A DNA stretch of 32,250 nucleotides from an uncultured Bacillota bacterium (GCA_947172355.1 CAMWBA010000015.1:1-32250); one strand, 5' to 3'; shown: positions 1-10,256, numbered from the stretch's first letter. The notes: generated from the letters alone by a model not told the origin. Program-made: numbers and translations.

Positions 1-214
1 GATTGGGCAGGTCCACTTGGATGGGGGCCTGCTCTTGGAGAAGGGACATCAAGGGCAGCGGAATGGCCAGCCGCTGGCACAGCAGCAGCCACGCCCAGCA
101 CCGCCACTTTGCTCCATAACGGCCCCTCGTATTCCGGCCCAGCAGCGCCAGCAGAGCGACGGCGGCGGAGCCGCCCAGGGTCAGCCCGCCCAGGGTGAGA
201 AGGATTTCATTCAT
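1..214 (-). CDS. M56 family peptidase / BlaR1-like sensor, N-terminal part only (runs off the window edge)
   Basis: Reverse-strand translation from ATG at 214: MNEILLTLGGLTLGGSAAVALLALLGRNTRGRYGAKWRCWAWLLLCQRLAIPLPLMSLLQEQAPIQVDLPN. The ATG overlaps the blaI stop (ATGA), which is typical of blaI-blaR operons. Confidence 0.75.
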   Translation of the reverse strand, partial: MNEILLTLGGLTLGGSAAVALLALLGRNTRGRYGAKWRCWAWLLLCQRLAIPLPLMSLLQEQAPIQVDLPN

Positions 215-582
215 CGCTTCTGACCTCCGTTCAGTTGGTCAATGAGAGCTTGCAGCTCCTCCAGTTCTCCCCGGTGCAGCCCCTCCCGGGCCAGGGCCGC
301 CACAAAGTTGCGTGGGGAGCCGTACAGCCGGTCCAGCACCGCCCGACTGTCAAAGGCCTGATACTCCTCCTGCCCTACCAGCGCAGTATAACGGTTGCTC
401 TTGCCCTCCCGGCAAACCTCCACAAAGCCCTTATCCGCCAGGCGGGCAAGATAGGTATTGATGGTATTGGCAGCCCAACCGAAATGGGCCAGCTTTTCCT
501 CTAACAAAGTCCTGGGGGTGTTGGCACCGGTGGCCCACAGGGCTTTCATCACTTCCAACTCCGTGTCAGGCAGCCGTTTCAT
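211..582 (-). CDS. blaI: BlaI/MecI/CopY family transcriptional repressor
   Basis: 123 aa; 'LPDTELEVMKALWA...TPRTLLEEKLAHFGWAANTINTYLARLADKGFVEVCREGKSNRYTALVGQEEYQ' is the BlaI winged-helix pattern; coupled to the M56 gene. Confidence 0.88.
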   Translation of the reverse strand: MKRLPDTELEVMKALWATGANTPRTLLEEKLAHFGWAANTINTYLARLADKGFVEVCREGKSNRYTALVGQEEYQAFDSRAVLDRLYGSPRNFVAALAREGLHRGELEELQALIDQLNGGQKR

Positions 583-602
583 AACATCACATCCACTTCA
601 AT

Positions 603-624
603 TGTAGTTGAACATTATACTACA
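603..624 (-). promoter_or_regulatory. Candidate BlaI operator overlapping the blaI promoter -10
   Basis: Inverted repeat TGTAGT-N10-ACTACA just upstream of blaI. The minus strand reads TAGTATAATG (extended -10) inside it. TACA/TGTA half-sites are the known BlaI operator style. Confidence 0.5.
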
Positions 625-696
625 CTTGTCGTCGATATCCGTCAAGTTACAGTATGGTTACAATTCCCTCCCCGCCAGACGGCAGTTTTCCGGACA

Positions 697-730
697 TAAA
701 AAGAGGCAGACACCGTAAAGTGTCTGCCTT
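697..730 (-). terminator. Rho-independent terminator of the atp operon
   Basis: Stem AGGCAGACAC / GTGTCTGCCT followed on the minus strand by CTTTTTATG, just downstream of atpC. Confidence 0.8.
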
Positions 731-748
731 CTTCTCTCTTCAGCGGAT

Positions 749-2574
<1,826 letters not shown>

Positions 2575-3474
2575 TCACCTCTCCTTCCCGCGCTGCTGCC
2601 GCTGGGCCCTGGCCCCGGCGGAGATCTCGGTGATCTCCTGGGTAATGGCCGACTGCCGGACCCGGTTAAACTGGAGGGACAGTTCTCCCAGCAGCTTTTC
2701 CCCGTTCTGGTTGGCGCTGTCCATGGCCATCATGCGGGCATTCTGCTCACAGCAGAAACTGTCAATCAGCGCGCTGTAGATAAACCCGGATACATAGCTT
2801 GGTATCATGCTGTTGAGCACCGCCCGCACATTGGGCAGAAACTCAAAGGGCTCTGTCACCGCCCGCTCCCCCGGGGCGGTAAGGAAGTGGCTCCGGTGAA
2901 AGGGCAGCACCCGGGTGGTCCGGGCCTCAAAGGACATGGCGCTGGCCATGTCGGTATAAATGACATAGATTTCCTTCAGTTCTCCCCGGTCATAGCCGTC
3001 CAGCAGCAGAGTGCTGATCTCCCGTGCCCGGGCCATGGTGGGGTTTTGCGCCGTATAGAGGAAACTGCATTCAATGGGAATATTTCGCTGGGCAAAAAAC
3101 CGCCGGCCATATTCCCCCACCACAAACAGCTTGGTATCTGGGTGCTCCTCCAAAAGCTGCTGAGCCTGGCGGATGGCGTTTTGGTTGTAAGAGCCCGCCA
3201 GCCCCTTGTCGGCGGTGATGACCAGGCAGCCATAGGTCCCCTTTAAGGGGGAGTCGTCCCCCACCGGGTAAAAATAGTGGCTCTCCACATCGTGCACCTG
3301 GCGGAAGATACGTTTGATCTCCCCCTGCACCGCCTGGAAATAGGGGCGGGTGTTGTCCAGCTCAGCCCGGGCCCGGCGCAGCTTGGTGGCGGCGATCAGA
3401 TACATGGCGTTGGTAATCTTCCGGGTCTCCTGCACACTGTCGATATGGGTTTTAATCTCTTTCGTCCCGGCCAT
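2575..3474 (-). CDS. atpG: F1Fo ATP synthase subunit gamma
   Basis: Start taken as MAGTKEIKTHIDSVQETRKITNAMYLIAATKLRRA (ATG at 3474, directly after the atpA stop); C-terminal 'ITQEITEISAGA'. The longer track ORF (to 3663) overlaps atpA out of frame. Confidence 0.95.
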   Translation of the reverse strand: MAGTKEIKTHIDSVQETRKITNAMYLIAATKLRRARAELDNTRPYFQAVQGEIKRIFRQVHDVESHYFYPVGDDSPLKGTYGCLVITADKGLAGSYNQNAIRQAQQLLEEHPDTKLFVVGEYGRRFFAQRNIPIECSFLYTAQNPTMARAREISTLLLDGYDRGELKEIYVIYTDMASAMSFEARTTRVLPFHRSHFLTAPGERAVTEPFEFLPNVRAVLNSMIPSYVSGFIYSALIDSFCCEQNARMMAMDSANQNGEKLLGELSLQFNRVRQSAITQEITEISAGARAQRQQRGKER

Positions 3475-3475
3475 A

Positions 3476-5236
3476 TCAGCCACCGCGCTTTCCTGCCGGC
3501 TGGAAGTCCTCCAGGAGCTTCCGGGCCAGACTGATGATCTCCTCCCGGTCCTCCTGTGTAAGCTGTCCGGTCCGGTCAATCCGCTGGCACAGGTCCGGAG
3601 CCTGTTCTTCCACACTGGCCAGCAGGCTGTTTCGATAGCTGTCCAGCTGTTCCAGCGGGACATCCTGCATCACATGGCTGAGAACCGCCACCAACATACA
3701 CACCTGCTGATGCTGGGAGAAGGGCGCATATTGGGGCTGGCGCAGCAGGCGCATCAGGCTCTGGCCATAGGCCAGCTGCCGTTGGGTGGCCTCGTCCAAG
3801 TCGCTGGAGAACTGGGTAAACACCGCCATCTCCCGGTACTGGGCCAGATCCAGGCGGATCGCCCCGGCGGCGGACTTCATGGCTTTGGTCTGAGCGTCGC
3901 CCCCCACACGGGAGACCGACAGGCCCACGTTGACGGCAGGCCGCTGGCCGGAGAAAAACAGGTCCCCTTCCAGGAAGATCTGGCCGTCGGTGATGGAGAT
4001 GATGTTGGTGGGAATATAGGCGGATACATCCCCCGCCTGGGTCTCCACAATGGGAAGGGCGGTCATACTGCCGCCCCCCAGCTCATCACACAGGTGGGCG
4101 GAGCGCTCCAGCAGCCGGGAGTGGAGGTAGAACACGTCGCCGGGAAACGCCTCCCGGCCCGGCGACCGCTCCAGCAGCAGGCTGAGGGTGCGGTAGGCAA
4201 TGGCGTGCTTGCTCAAATCGTCATAGACAATGAGCACGTCCCGGCCCTTGTACATAAAGTACTCCCCCAGGGCGCACCCGGCGTAGGGGGCTACATACTG
4301 CAAGGTGGCGGAGGCCCCGGCGGGGGCGCTGATAACGGTGGTATACTCCATCGCCCCCCGGCGGGCGAGGCTTTCCACAATCTGAGCAATGGAACTGGTC
4401 TTCTGTCCAATGGCCACATAGATACACACCACGTCCTTCCCCTTCTGGTTCAGGATGGTATCCAGGGCGATGGCGGTTTTGCCCGTTTGGCGGTCGCCGA
4501 TAATCAGCTCCCGCTGGCCCCGGCCGATAGGAAACATGGAGTCGATGGCCAGCAGGCCGGTCTCCATAGGGGTATTCACCGGCTGGCGGTCCAGAATGCC
4601 GGGGGCCGGGGTCTCAATGGGCCGGTAGGACTCCGCCTGAATGCGGCCCCTCCCGTCCACAGGAACCCCCAACGCATCCACCACCCGGCCCAGATAGTCG
4701 TCGCCCGCCGGCATAGCGGCGGTCTTTAGGGTCCGGCGGACCATGCTGCCCGCGGCCACTTCCTCGCTGTCGCCAAAGAGGATACAGCTCAGCTCTCCTT
4801 GGCGCAGGTCCTGTACCATCCCCTTGACGCCGGAGGAAAAGAGCAAAATCTCGCCGTACTGGGCGTGGTCCAGTCCGCTGACGGTGGCAATCTCGCTGTC
4901 CACCGTCAAGACCTCGCCGATCTCCTCCGGGATGACGGCAGGCTTCCACTCGTCAATGGCCTGCTGCATCAAGGGCAGAATATCGTCCTGACCAGGCGGA
5001 ATCTGCCTCAGATAGTCTTGGAATTGACGAACGCGGCCTTTCAGGCTCCAATCATATACGTCAGAACCCGCCTGGAGGCGAAAGCCCTCCCGCTGGGAGT
5101 CGTCCTTTTCCCAGGTGAGGGGAATTTCCCGCTGATAGGTGCGAAGAAGGAACTCGCCAAACCGGCGCATCTGCTCGGGAGATGGCTCTTGGGCGCTGCG
5201 CAGGGTGGCCGTCATCACCCCTCTAGCGTTTCTCAT
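3476..5236 (-). CDS. atpA: F1Fo ATP synthase subunit alpha with an N-terminal delta (OSCP) C-terminal-like domain fusion
   Basis: 586 aa. Residues ~8-75 'MTATLRSAQEPSPEQMRRFGEFLLRTYQREIPLTWEKDDSQREGFRLQAGSDVYDWSLKGRVRQFQDYL' match the delta C-terminal pattern (GG.+.+.G+...D.S..GRL). The rest is canonical alpha: EEIGEVLTVDSEIATVSGLDHAQYGE, Walker A GDRQTGKT, AIGQKTSS. Confidence 0.93.
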   Translation of the reverse strand: MRNARGVMTATLRSAQEPSPEQMRRFGEFLLRTYQREIPLTWEKDDSQREGFRLQAGSDVYDWSLKGRVRQFQDYLRQIPPGQDDILPLMQQAIDEWKPAVIPEEIGEVLTVDSEIATVSGLDHAQYGEILLFSSGVKGMVQDLRQGELSCILFGDSEEVAAGSMVRRTLKTAAMPAGDDYLGRVVDALGVPVDGRGRIQAESYRPIETPAPGILDRQPVNTPMETGLLAIDSMFPIGRGQRELIIGDRQTGKTAIALDTILNQKGKDVVCIYVAIGQKTSSIAQIVESLARRGAMEYTTVISAPAGASATLQYVAPYAGCALGEYFMYKGRDVLIVYDDLSKHAIAYRTLSLLLERSPGREAFPGDVFYLHSRLLERSAHLCDELGGGSMTALPIVETQAGDVSAYIPTNIISITDGQIFLEGDLFFSGQRPAVNVGLSVSRVGGDAQTKAMKSAAGAIRLDLAQYREMAVFTQFSSDLDEATQRQLAYGQSLMRLLRQPQYAPFSQHQQVCMLVAVLSHVMQDVPLEQLDSYRNSLLASVEEQAPDLCQRIDRTGQLTQEDREEIISLARKLLEDFQPAGKRGG

Positions 5237-5723
5237 CCGCGCCGCCTCCCTCCGCCAGATCCAGGAACTGGTCGAAGGGGTCTGTGCCCCGGCGGAAGGC
5301 CAGCTTCTTCGCCGCCTTGGCCGCCATCTCCCTCAGTTCCCGCTGAGAGTCCTTACGCAGCCGCTCCCGGGTGGCCTCCGCCTCCTCCTGGGCTTTCGAG
5401 ATGATCTGCCGCGCCTGGACCTGGGCCTGATCCAGCTGATCCTGGGTGGACTTTTGGATGTCCTGCTGGGCTTTCACCCGGGCCTGGTGGATCTCCTCTT
5501 CTGCGACGTCCAGCTTGACCTGATACTGGGTCTTCAGCTCCTCCGCCTGAGACAGTTTCTCCTGAACCTGCTGGTCCAGCTCCTGATAATACGCCTCCCG
5601 CTTGGCCATGAACTGCTTTACCGGCTTATAGAGCAGGAAATACAGTCCCCCTGCCAGAATCACGAAATTCATCCAGTGCAGCAAAATCTGCTGCCAATCA
5701 ATATTCAGCGGCATGTTTTCCAC
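5223..5723 (-). CDS. atpF: F1Fo ATP synthase subunit b
   Basis: 166 aa; one N-terminal TM ('LHWMNFVILAGGLYFLLYKPV') then a long charged coiled coil; between atpE and atpA. Confidence 0.95.
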   Translation of the reverse strand: MENMPLNIDWQQILLHWMNFVILAGGLYFLLYKPVKQFMAKREAYYQELDQQVQEKLSQAEELKTQYQVKLDVAEEEIHQARVKAQQDIQKSTQDQLDQAQVQARQIISKAQEEAEATRERLRKDSQRELREMAAKAAKKLAFRRGTDPFDQFLDLAEGGGADEKR

Positions 5724-5728
5724 CTGCC

Positions 5729-6100
5729 TTACAATACAAAGATGATTAAGATGACCACCAGCAGCGCATAGATGATGGCCGTTTCAATAAAGACAAGGCC
5801 CAGCATCATCATGGTGCGGATCTTGCCCTCGGCCTCCGGCTGGCGGGAGATGCCCTCCGCCGATTTGGCGGTGGCCAGGCCCATACCGATGGCGCCGCCG
5901 GCGGCGGCGATACCGATGGCCAGACCCGCGGCAATGGACTTCATCCCAATAGTTGTACCCTCGCTCTGTTCCTCTGCGGCGGCGGCCGGTTCCTCCGTGT
6001 CGGTGGTGCCGGCGGCCATGACGGGCGCCGCCAGAGCCATGGCCAACAGCAGCACCAAGGCGAATACACCAATCTTTTTTCGAGCAAACAGCTTTTTCAT
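5729..6100 (-). CDS. atpE: F1Fo ATP synthase subunit c with N-terminal signal-like segment and acidic extension
   Basis: 123 aa; 'GIAAAGGAIGMGLATAKSAEGISRQPEAEGKIRTMMMLGLVFIETAIIYALLVVILIIF' c-hairpin; preceded by 'MKKLFARKKIGVFALVLLLAMALAAPVMAAGTTDTEEPAAAAEEQSEG'. Confidence 0.95.
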   Translation of the reverse strand: MKKLFARKKIGVFALVLLLAMALAAPVMAAGTTDTEEPAAAAEEQSEGTTIGMKSIAAGLAIGIAAAGGAIGMGLATAKSAEGISRQPEAEGKIRTMMMLGLVFIETAIIYALLVVILIIFVL

Positions 6101-6166
6101 GTCAGAAAACCTCCGTTGTTAAAATCAGCTCCACCTCAACCGTCCATCCGGGACGGCGGAAGGGCC

Positions 6167-7012
6167 TTACAGGGACGCGGCAGAGGCGGATATTTTTTGT
6201 CCCCTGCGTTTTTTGGGCTTGTGCGGCACCTCAGACACCTCGCCGTAGTACAGGGCCGTCAGCATGGTGAGCACGTAGCTTTGAATCAGGGCGTGGAGCA
6301 GGGTGAACAGCACCCCCACAATCACCGGGAGCACAAAACTCAAGCTGACAAAGTAATATACCAGCTCCGTCACCAGCAGGCCGCTGAGCAGCGCACCGAA
6401 GAGACGAAAGCTCATGGAAATAGGTAGGGAGAACTCCTTCAGTGTCTTCCCCACGCCGCCCAGACCGTTGCCGGCAATCCCTCCGGAGAGGATGACCAGA
6501 TAGGACAGACAGCCCATGGCAATGGCTCCATTCACATCCGACAGGGGGGCGGGCAGAGTGACAGGGTGTCCGTGGACGGTAATGGCCTGGAGCCCCAACA
6601 GTTCAAAGAGGGTCCCCACAAAAATATAGGTGCCCACGGAAAAGAGATAGACGCCCAAAAATCCGTGGCGGTGGGGGCTGTTGCTTTTGGCCATGCCGTC
6701 AAACAGGCCCACCCATTCCTCCAGCAGCAGCTGAAATTTTCCGGGAATATATTGGAATCTGGGGATTACAAAGACTCGGACGCAGAGGGCAAAAACCAGT
6801 AAAACTGCCGTCACGGTAAAGGCGGAGATCAGTCCCGGATTGACCGCCTTTCCGCCTAGGAGGCCGATCTGGTTTACGTCGTGAAGCACTGCGTCCCGCA
6901 TGGCCTCCTGCACGCTCTCCAGCCGGCCTGGGGAACCGGTGAGCAGGGCGCCGGCCAACAGCAGCAGGATCGCCAGCAGCCACAGCGCCAAACCCTTTTT
7001 GTGTTGTCTCAT
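6167..7012 (-). CDS. atpB: F1Fo ATP synthase subunit a
   Basis: 281 aa polytopic; 'SLPISMSFRLFGALLSGLLV' and 'LFTLLHALIQSYVLTMLTALYYGE' are subunit-a motifs. Confidence 0.95.
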   Translation of the reverse strand: MRQHKKGLALWLLAILLLLAGALLTGSPGRLESVQEAMRDAVLHDVNQIGLLGGKAVNPGLISAFTVTAVLLVFALCVRVFVIPRFQYIPGKFQLLLEEWVGLFDGMAKSNSPHRHGFLGVYLFSVGTYIFVGTLFELLGLQAITVHGHPVTLPAPLSDVNGAIAMGCLSYLVILSGGIAGNGLGGVGKTLKEFSLPISMSFRLFGALLSGLLVTELVYYFVSLSFVLPVIVGVLFTLLHALIQSYVLTMLTALYYGEVSEVPHKPKKRRGQKISASAASL

Positions 7013-7041
7013 TCCACATGCCTTCTCTCACTTGTTTCCTA

Positions 7042-7198
7042 GGCCTTGCTTGAACCATGGCAATATGACCAGCAGCGAGAGCTTTTCCCCCGGACGAAGC
7101 CGATTTGAGCCAGAATACTGGACATATTTCCAGAAAAACCGGCAAAACGGGCAAAAAGATCCACTGATTGGGCGTGTTGCCAAAATTCAGGCAGGCCC
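7042..7198 (-). repeat. MITE-like ~160-bp interspersed repeat, copy 1
   Basis: Minus strand: GGGCCTGCCTGAATTTTGGCAACACGCCCAATCAGTGGATCTTTTTGCCCG...TGCCATGGTTCAAGCAAGGCC. Shares most of its length with 8390-8558 and 18842-19001; ends are imperfect inverted repeats. Confidence 0.82.
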
Positions 7199-7291
7199 TC
7201 AAGGAGCACGTCCTAATGTCCGGTTTCTTACTGGCCCTGGGACGTTGGTTCCTTCTCTAAAATTGTACTACTGTTGTCAAGAGTGCAAAGG

Positions 7292-7320
7292 AAAAGAAAG
7301 CCCGATTTTTCGGGCTTTCT
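7292..7320 (-). terminator. Rho-independent terminator downstream of the GT2 gene
   Basis: AGAAAGCCCGA-TTTT-TCGGGCTTTCT inverted repeat followed on the minus strand by TTTTCC. Confidence 0.75.
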
Positions 7321-7362
7321 GCTGACAAAATTCAAATTCTCAACATCATCTTGATGCAAATT

Positions 7363-8349
7363 TTACATTTTTTCATCAAATTTGACCATTTCTCCTGTCT
7401 CCTCTTTCTCCGCTCCAACCAAGGTGTTCCAGCGCTCTTGAATGCAGATGAGCTGCATCTCAAAATCCTGCCGGTTCTTCTGGTTGATGGTCTCCAGAAT
7501 CAGGCCGGAGAAAAACGCTTGAATGGCCGCAATGGCGGTAAAACCGCAGACAATGAGGGTGGGCTGATTGGGAACCAGGCCCGTCCGAACATAGTGGAGA
7601 AGCACCGGGAGGAAGAACCCTCCGGACAGCAGCATCAAAATCAGGGCCATCATCCCAAAAAAGAGAAAGGGCTTGTAGACACGAAAGAGCCTGCCGATGG
7701 TCCGCAGCACCTTGATCCCATCCGACACCGTGTTCAGCTTGGATTGGCTGCCGGCGGGCCGGTCCCGGTAGTCGATGACCACATTGCTGATTTGCATGTG
7801 TTTGTCGATGGCATGAATGCTCATCTCTGTTTCGATCTCAAAGCCCTTGGACAAAACCGGGAAGCTCTTGACGAACTGGTAACTGAAGGCCCGGTAGCCC
7901 GTCATAATATCCTTGATGCTGCTTTGAAACAAAAGATTGATGCTCCTGCGCACCATGCTGTTGCCAAAGTTGTGGAAGGGGCGTTTATTCTCCTCAAAGT
8001 ATGTGGAGGACAGCCGGTCCCCCACCACCATATCCACCTTCCGCTCCAGCACCTGCCGTACCATCTCGGGGGCGTGCTCTGCGGGATAGGTGTCGTCCCC
8101 GTCCGCCATAATATAGCACTGGGCGTCGATTTCCCGAAACATCCGCCGGATGACGCTGCCCTTCCCCTGCTGATACTCCTGCCGAACCACAGCCCCTGCC
8201 TGGCGGGCCGCATCTCCGGTGCCGTCGCTGGAGTTGTTGTCGTAGACATAGATAACCGCCTCGGGCAATGTCCGCTTGAAATCGGCCACCACCTTGGCAA
8301 TGGTCTGGCACTCGTTGTAGCAGGGAATTAAAACCGCGATTTTATCCAT
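7363..8349 (-). CDS. Glycosyltransferase family 2 (polyprenyl-phosphate glycosyltransferase / DPM1-like) with C-terminal TM segments
   Basis: MDKIAVLIPCYNECQTIAKVVADFKRTLPEAVIYVYDNNSSDGT...ADGDDTYP...VVGDRLSS; ATG at 8349. The track ORF extends upstream through repeat copy 2 and that part is spurious. Confidence 0.9.
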   Translation of the reverse strand: MDKIAVLIPCYNECQTIAKVVADFKRTLPEAVIYVYDNNSSDGTGDAARQAGAVVRQEYQQGKGSVIRRMFREIDAQCYIMADGDDTYPAEHAPEMVRQVLERKVDMVVGDRLSSTYFEENKRPFHNFGNSMVRRSINLLFQSSIKDIMTGYRAFSYQFVKSFPVLSKGFEIETEMSIHAIDKHMQISNVVIDYRDRPAGSQSKLNTVSDGIKVLRTIGRLFRVYKPFLFFGMMALILMLLSGGFFLPVLLHYVRTGLVPNQPTLIVCGFTAIAAIQAFFSGLILETINQKNRQDFEMQLICIQERWNTLVGAEKEETGEMVKFDEKM

Positions 8350-8389
8350 GGCAAATATCCTCTCTCCCGCTAAACCATCTTTGGTTCCA

Positions 8390-8558
8390 GGGCCTGTCTG
8401 AACCTTGGCCGCACGCCCAATCAGCGGATCTTTTCCGCCACACGTTGCCGGTCTTCCGGAAATACATCCAGCATTCCCGCAGCATACTTGGGTCAGATCC
8501 GCTTCGTTTGGCGAACACACTCTCACGGATGGTCATACCGCCATGGTTCCAACACGCT
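8390..8558 (+). repeat. MITE-like ~160-bp interspersed repeat, copy 2
   Basis: GGGCCTGTCTGAACCTTGGCCGCACGCCCAATCAGCGGATCTTTTCCGCCACACGTTGCCGG...CGCCATGGTTCCAACACGCT; homologous to copies 1 and 3. Confidence 0.82.
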
Positions 8559-10178
8559 CTAGTTCAGTCCCAGGCTGAGAATGGACGCGAATTTGTCCAA
8601 ATAGGCGGGGTCACAGTAGGTAAAGTTGTAATCATTGGGGTTGGCCCACAGCAAAAAGCTTTTGAACGCAGTCAGCAGCGCAGCGAGGGAAATGACAAAG
8701 CACCACCGCCTGCGGGATGTCTCCGGGGCGCTCTGGCAGAAAAAGCCAAAGGACAAAAAGCACAGCAGCCCCATCAGCCAGTAGAAATCGGAGCGGTAAC
8801 GCTCCAAAAGCCAGGGAGACATAAGCACCTCTGAAACAGTGATCAGGATGGGCAGGAGAAGCAGGATGGCGATAAAGCTCCGAAACCGCCTCGCTTTCAT
8901 CAAGGCCAGGGTATCCCGCTGCGCCAGGCAGAACAAGGCGAAGATGCACACCGGAAAGTTAATCAGTGCAGAGCTAATCGAGACATAAGGAAACTCCGGC
9001 TTGACTGCGTTGAAGAGCAAAAAGTTGCTCAGCAGACCGTTGACCACTTTGCACAGGTCGAAGCGGGAAAGGAGATTGCCATAGCTGCTCTGGTCCGTCA
9101 CGGTGATCTGATAGCTCTGTCCAAACTCGAAGGGGTTTTCAAAGCGGGCATAATTATAGGCCATCAGGGCGGCCCCCACCACAAGGTAGGGCAGGGCAAC
9201 GGCCGCAATCTGGCCCAGCAGCCTGCGGTCCCATCTCCTCCCTCTGACATAGTGGACCAGCATAGGCACCGCCAGCAGGTTGGCCAGGGCAACGGGAGGC
9301 CGGCATCCAAAGGCCAGCGCCCCCATCAGACTGCCCAGCACGCCCCATAGAGTCGCCCGTGTTTCGCTGGAGCTGTCCCATACTGCCCGGGCAAAAAAAT
9401 ACAGGCTCCACACCTCCATGCAGATGCCGGAGGCGATGGCTGTGCAGTACAGCGCCGGTGTCCCCGCCACATACCACACGCTCATCATGGAGAAGGCGGC
9501 GGACATACTGAGGTATGCCCCCCAGGACAGGGAGGGGAAGAACTTTCGCGCCAGCAGGCGGAACAGGAAAAAAACACCTACAATGAACAGGGCGGTAAAC
9601 ACCTGGGTCCCCTGATAGCTGAGCAGGGCGGTCCCCGTAATTACCCGGAAAGGGAGGAACACCAACAATACTGGCACCACCCCAAAATACATATAGTAGC
9701 GCCCATTATAAAAAGCGTGGTCCCAGTGGACCGACACGTCCAGCTCCACCCGCTTCATGGTGTCATAGGGGTTGTCCATCTCCAGTAGCCTGGGATCGAT
9801 GTCGTCGTAATCCATGTAAATATGGCCATTTAGTAAGGACTCTGCCATCACTTCATACTGATTTCTGTGCTGGGGAAACTCCCCGTTCCAATAGGGGCTG
9901 AGGGACATAGGAAGGATCCACACCAGAACGGTGGCCAAGGCCAGCCCAGCCATAACCAGCATTTCCCTGCGGCCGCAGATCTCCATATCCGTCCGGTTTA
10001 AAACTGCGTTGGGGCGCAGACAATAGACGGCGGCGGCCACTGCCCCCCAAAAGAGAACTCCTAACAGCCTAGCGTCCATAGCAACGGCGCGTCCAGCCCC
10101 ATACGGCATCCAACGCGCCTTCCCTCCTGTCCCAATAATGATGGGCAGCCCTTCCACCCACTTCAGATTATCCCTCAT
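8559..10178 (-). CDS. Polytopic membrane protein, probable GT39/GT-C type glycosyltransferase-like
   Basis: 539 aa with many TM segments; extracytoplasmic loop 'HRNQYEVMAESLLNGHIYMDYDD..LLEMDNPYD...HWDHAFYNGRYYMYFG' resembles GT-C/dolichyl-P sugar transferases. Start uncertain: a possible promoter TTGATA-N17-TACTAT abuts the first ATG, so a later start (MPYGAG.. or MDARLLG..) is possible. Confidence 0.7.
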   Translation of the reverse strand: MRDNLKWVEGLPIIIGTGGKARWMPYGAGRAVAMDARLLGVLFWGAVAAAVYCLRPNAVLNRTDMEICGRREMLVMAGLALATVLVWILPMSLSPYWNGEFPQHRNQYEVMAESLLNGHIYMDYDDIDPRLLEMDNPYDTMKRVELDVSVHWDHAFYNGRYYMYFGVVPVLLVFLPFRVITGTALLSYQGTQVFTALFIVGVFFLFRLLARKFFPSLSWGAYLSMSAAFSMMSVWYVAGTPALYCTAIASGICMEVWSLYFFARAVWDSSSETRATLWGVLGSLMGALAFGCRPPVALANLLAVPMLVHYVRGRRWDRRLLGQIAAVALPYLVVGAALMAYNYARFENPFEFGQSYQITVTDQSSYGNLLSRFDLCKVVNGLLSNFLLFNAVKPEFPYVSISSALINFPVCIFALFCLAQRDTLALMKARRFRSFIAILLLLPILITVSEVLMSPWLLERYRSDFYWLMGLLCFLSFGFFCQSAPETSRRRWCFVISLAALLTAFKSFLLWANPNDYNFTYCDPAYLDKFASILSLGLN

Positions 10179-10256
10179 ATAGTATCAAACTTTTTCTCAA
10201 ATATCAATAGCTTGTCTGCATATTGTTGTCAGGTTTTCCCTATTTCCGAAAAAAGC

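Noticed and set aside
3350-4729. 459-aa plus-strand ORF
   Set aside because: Antisense to the atpA fusion gene; low-complexity Gly/His/Gln composition typical of shadow ORFs.
7241-7285. TTGACA-containing promoter for the atp operon (minus)
   Set aside because: No acceptable -10 at 16-18 nt from the TTGACA; weak alternatives only, so not listed as a feature.
8350-8526. N-terminal extension of the GT2 ORF and nearby ORFs sharing KDPLIGR
   Set aside because: Reading through the interspersed repeat; the GT2 domain begins at MDKIAVLIP (8349).
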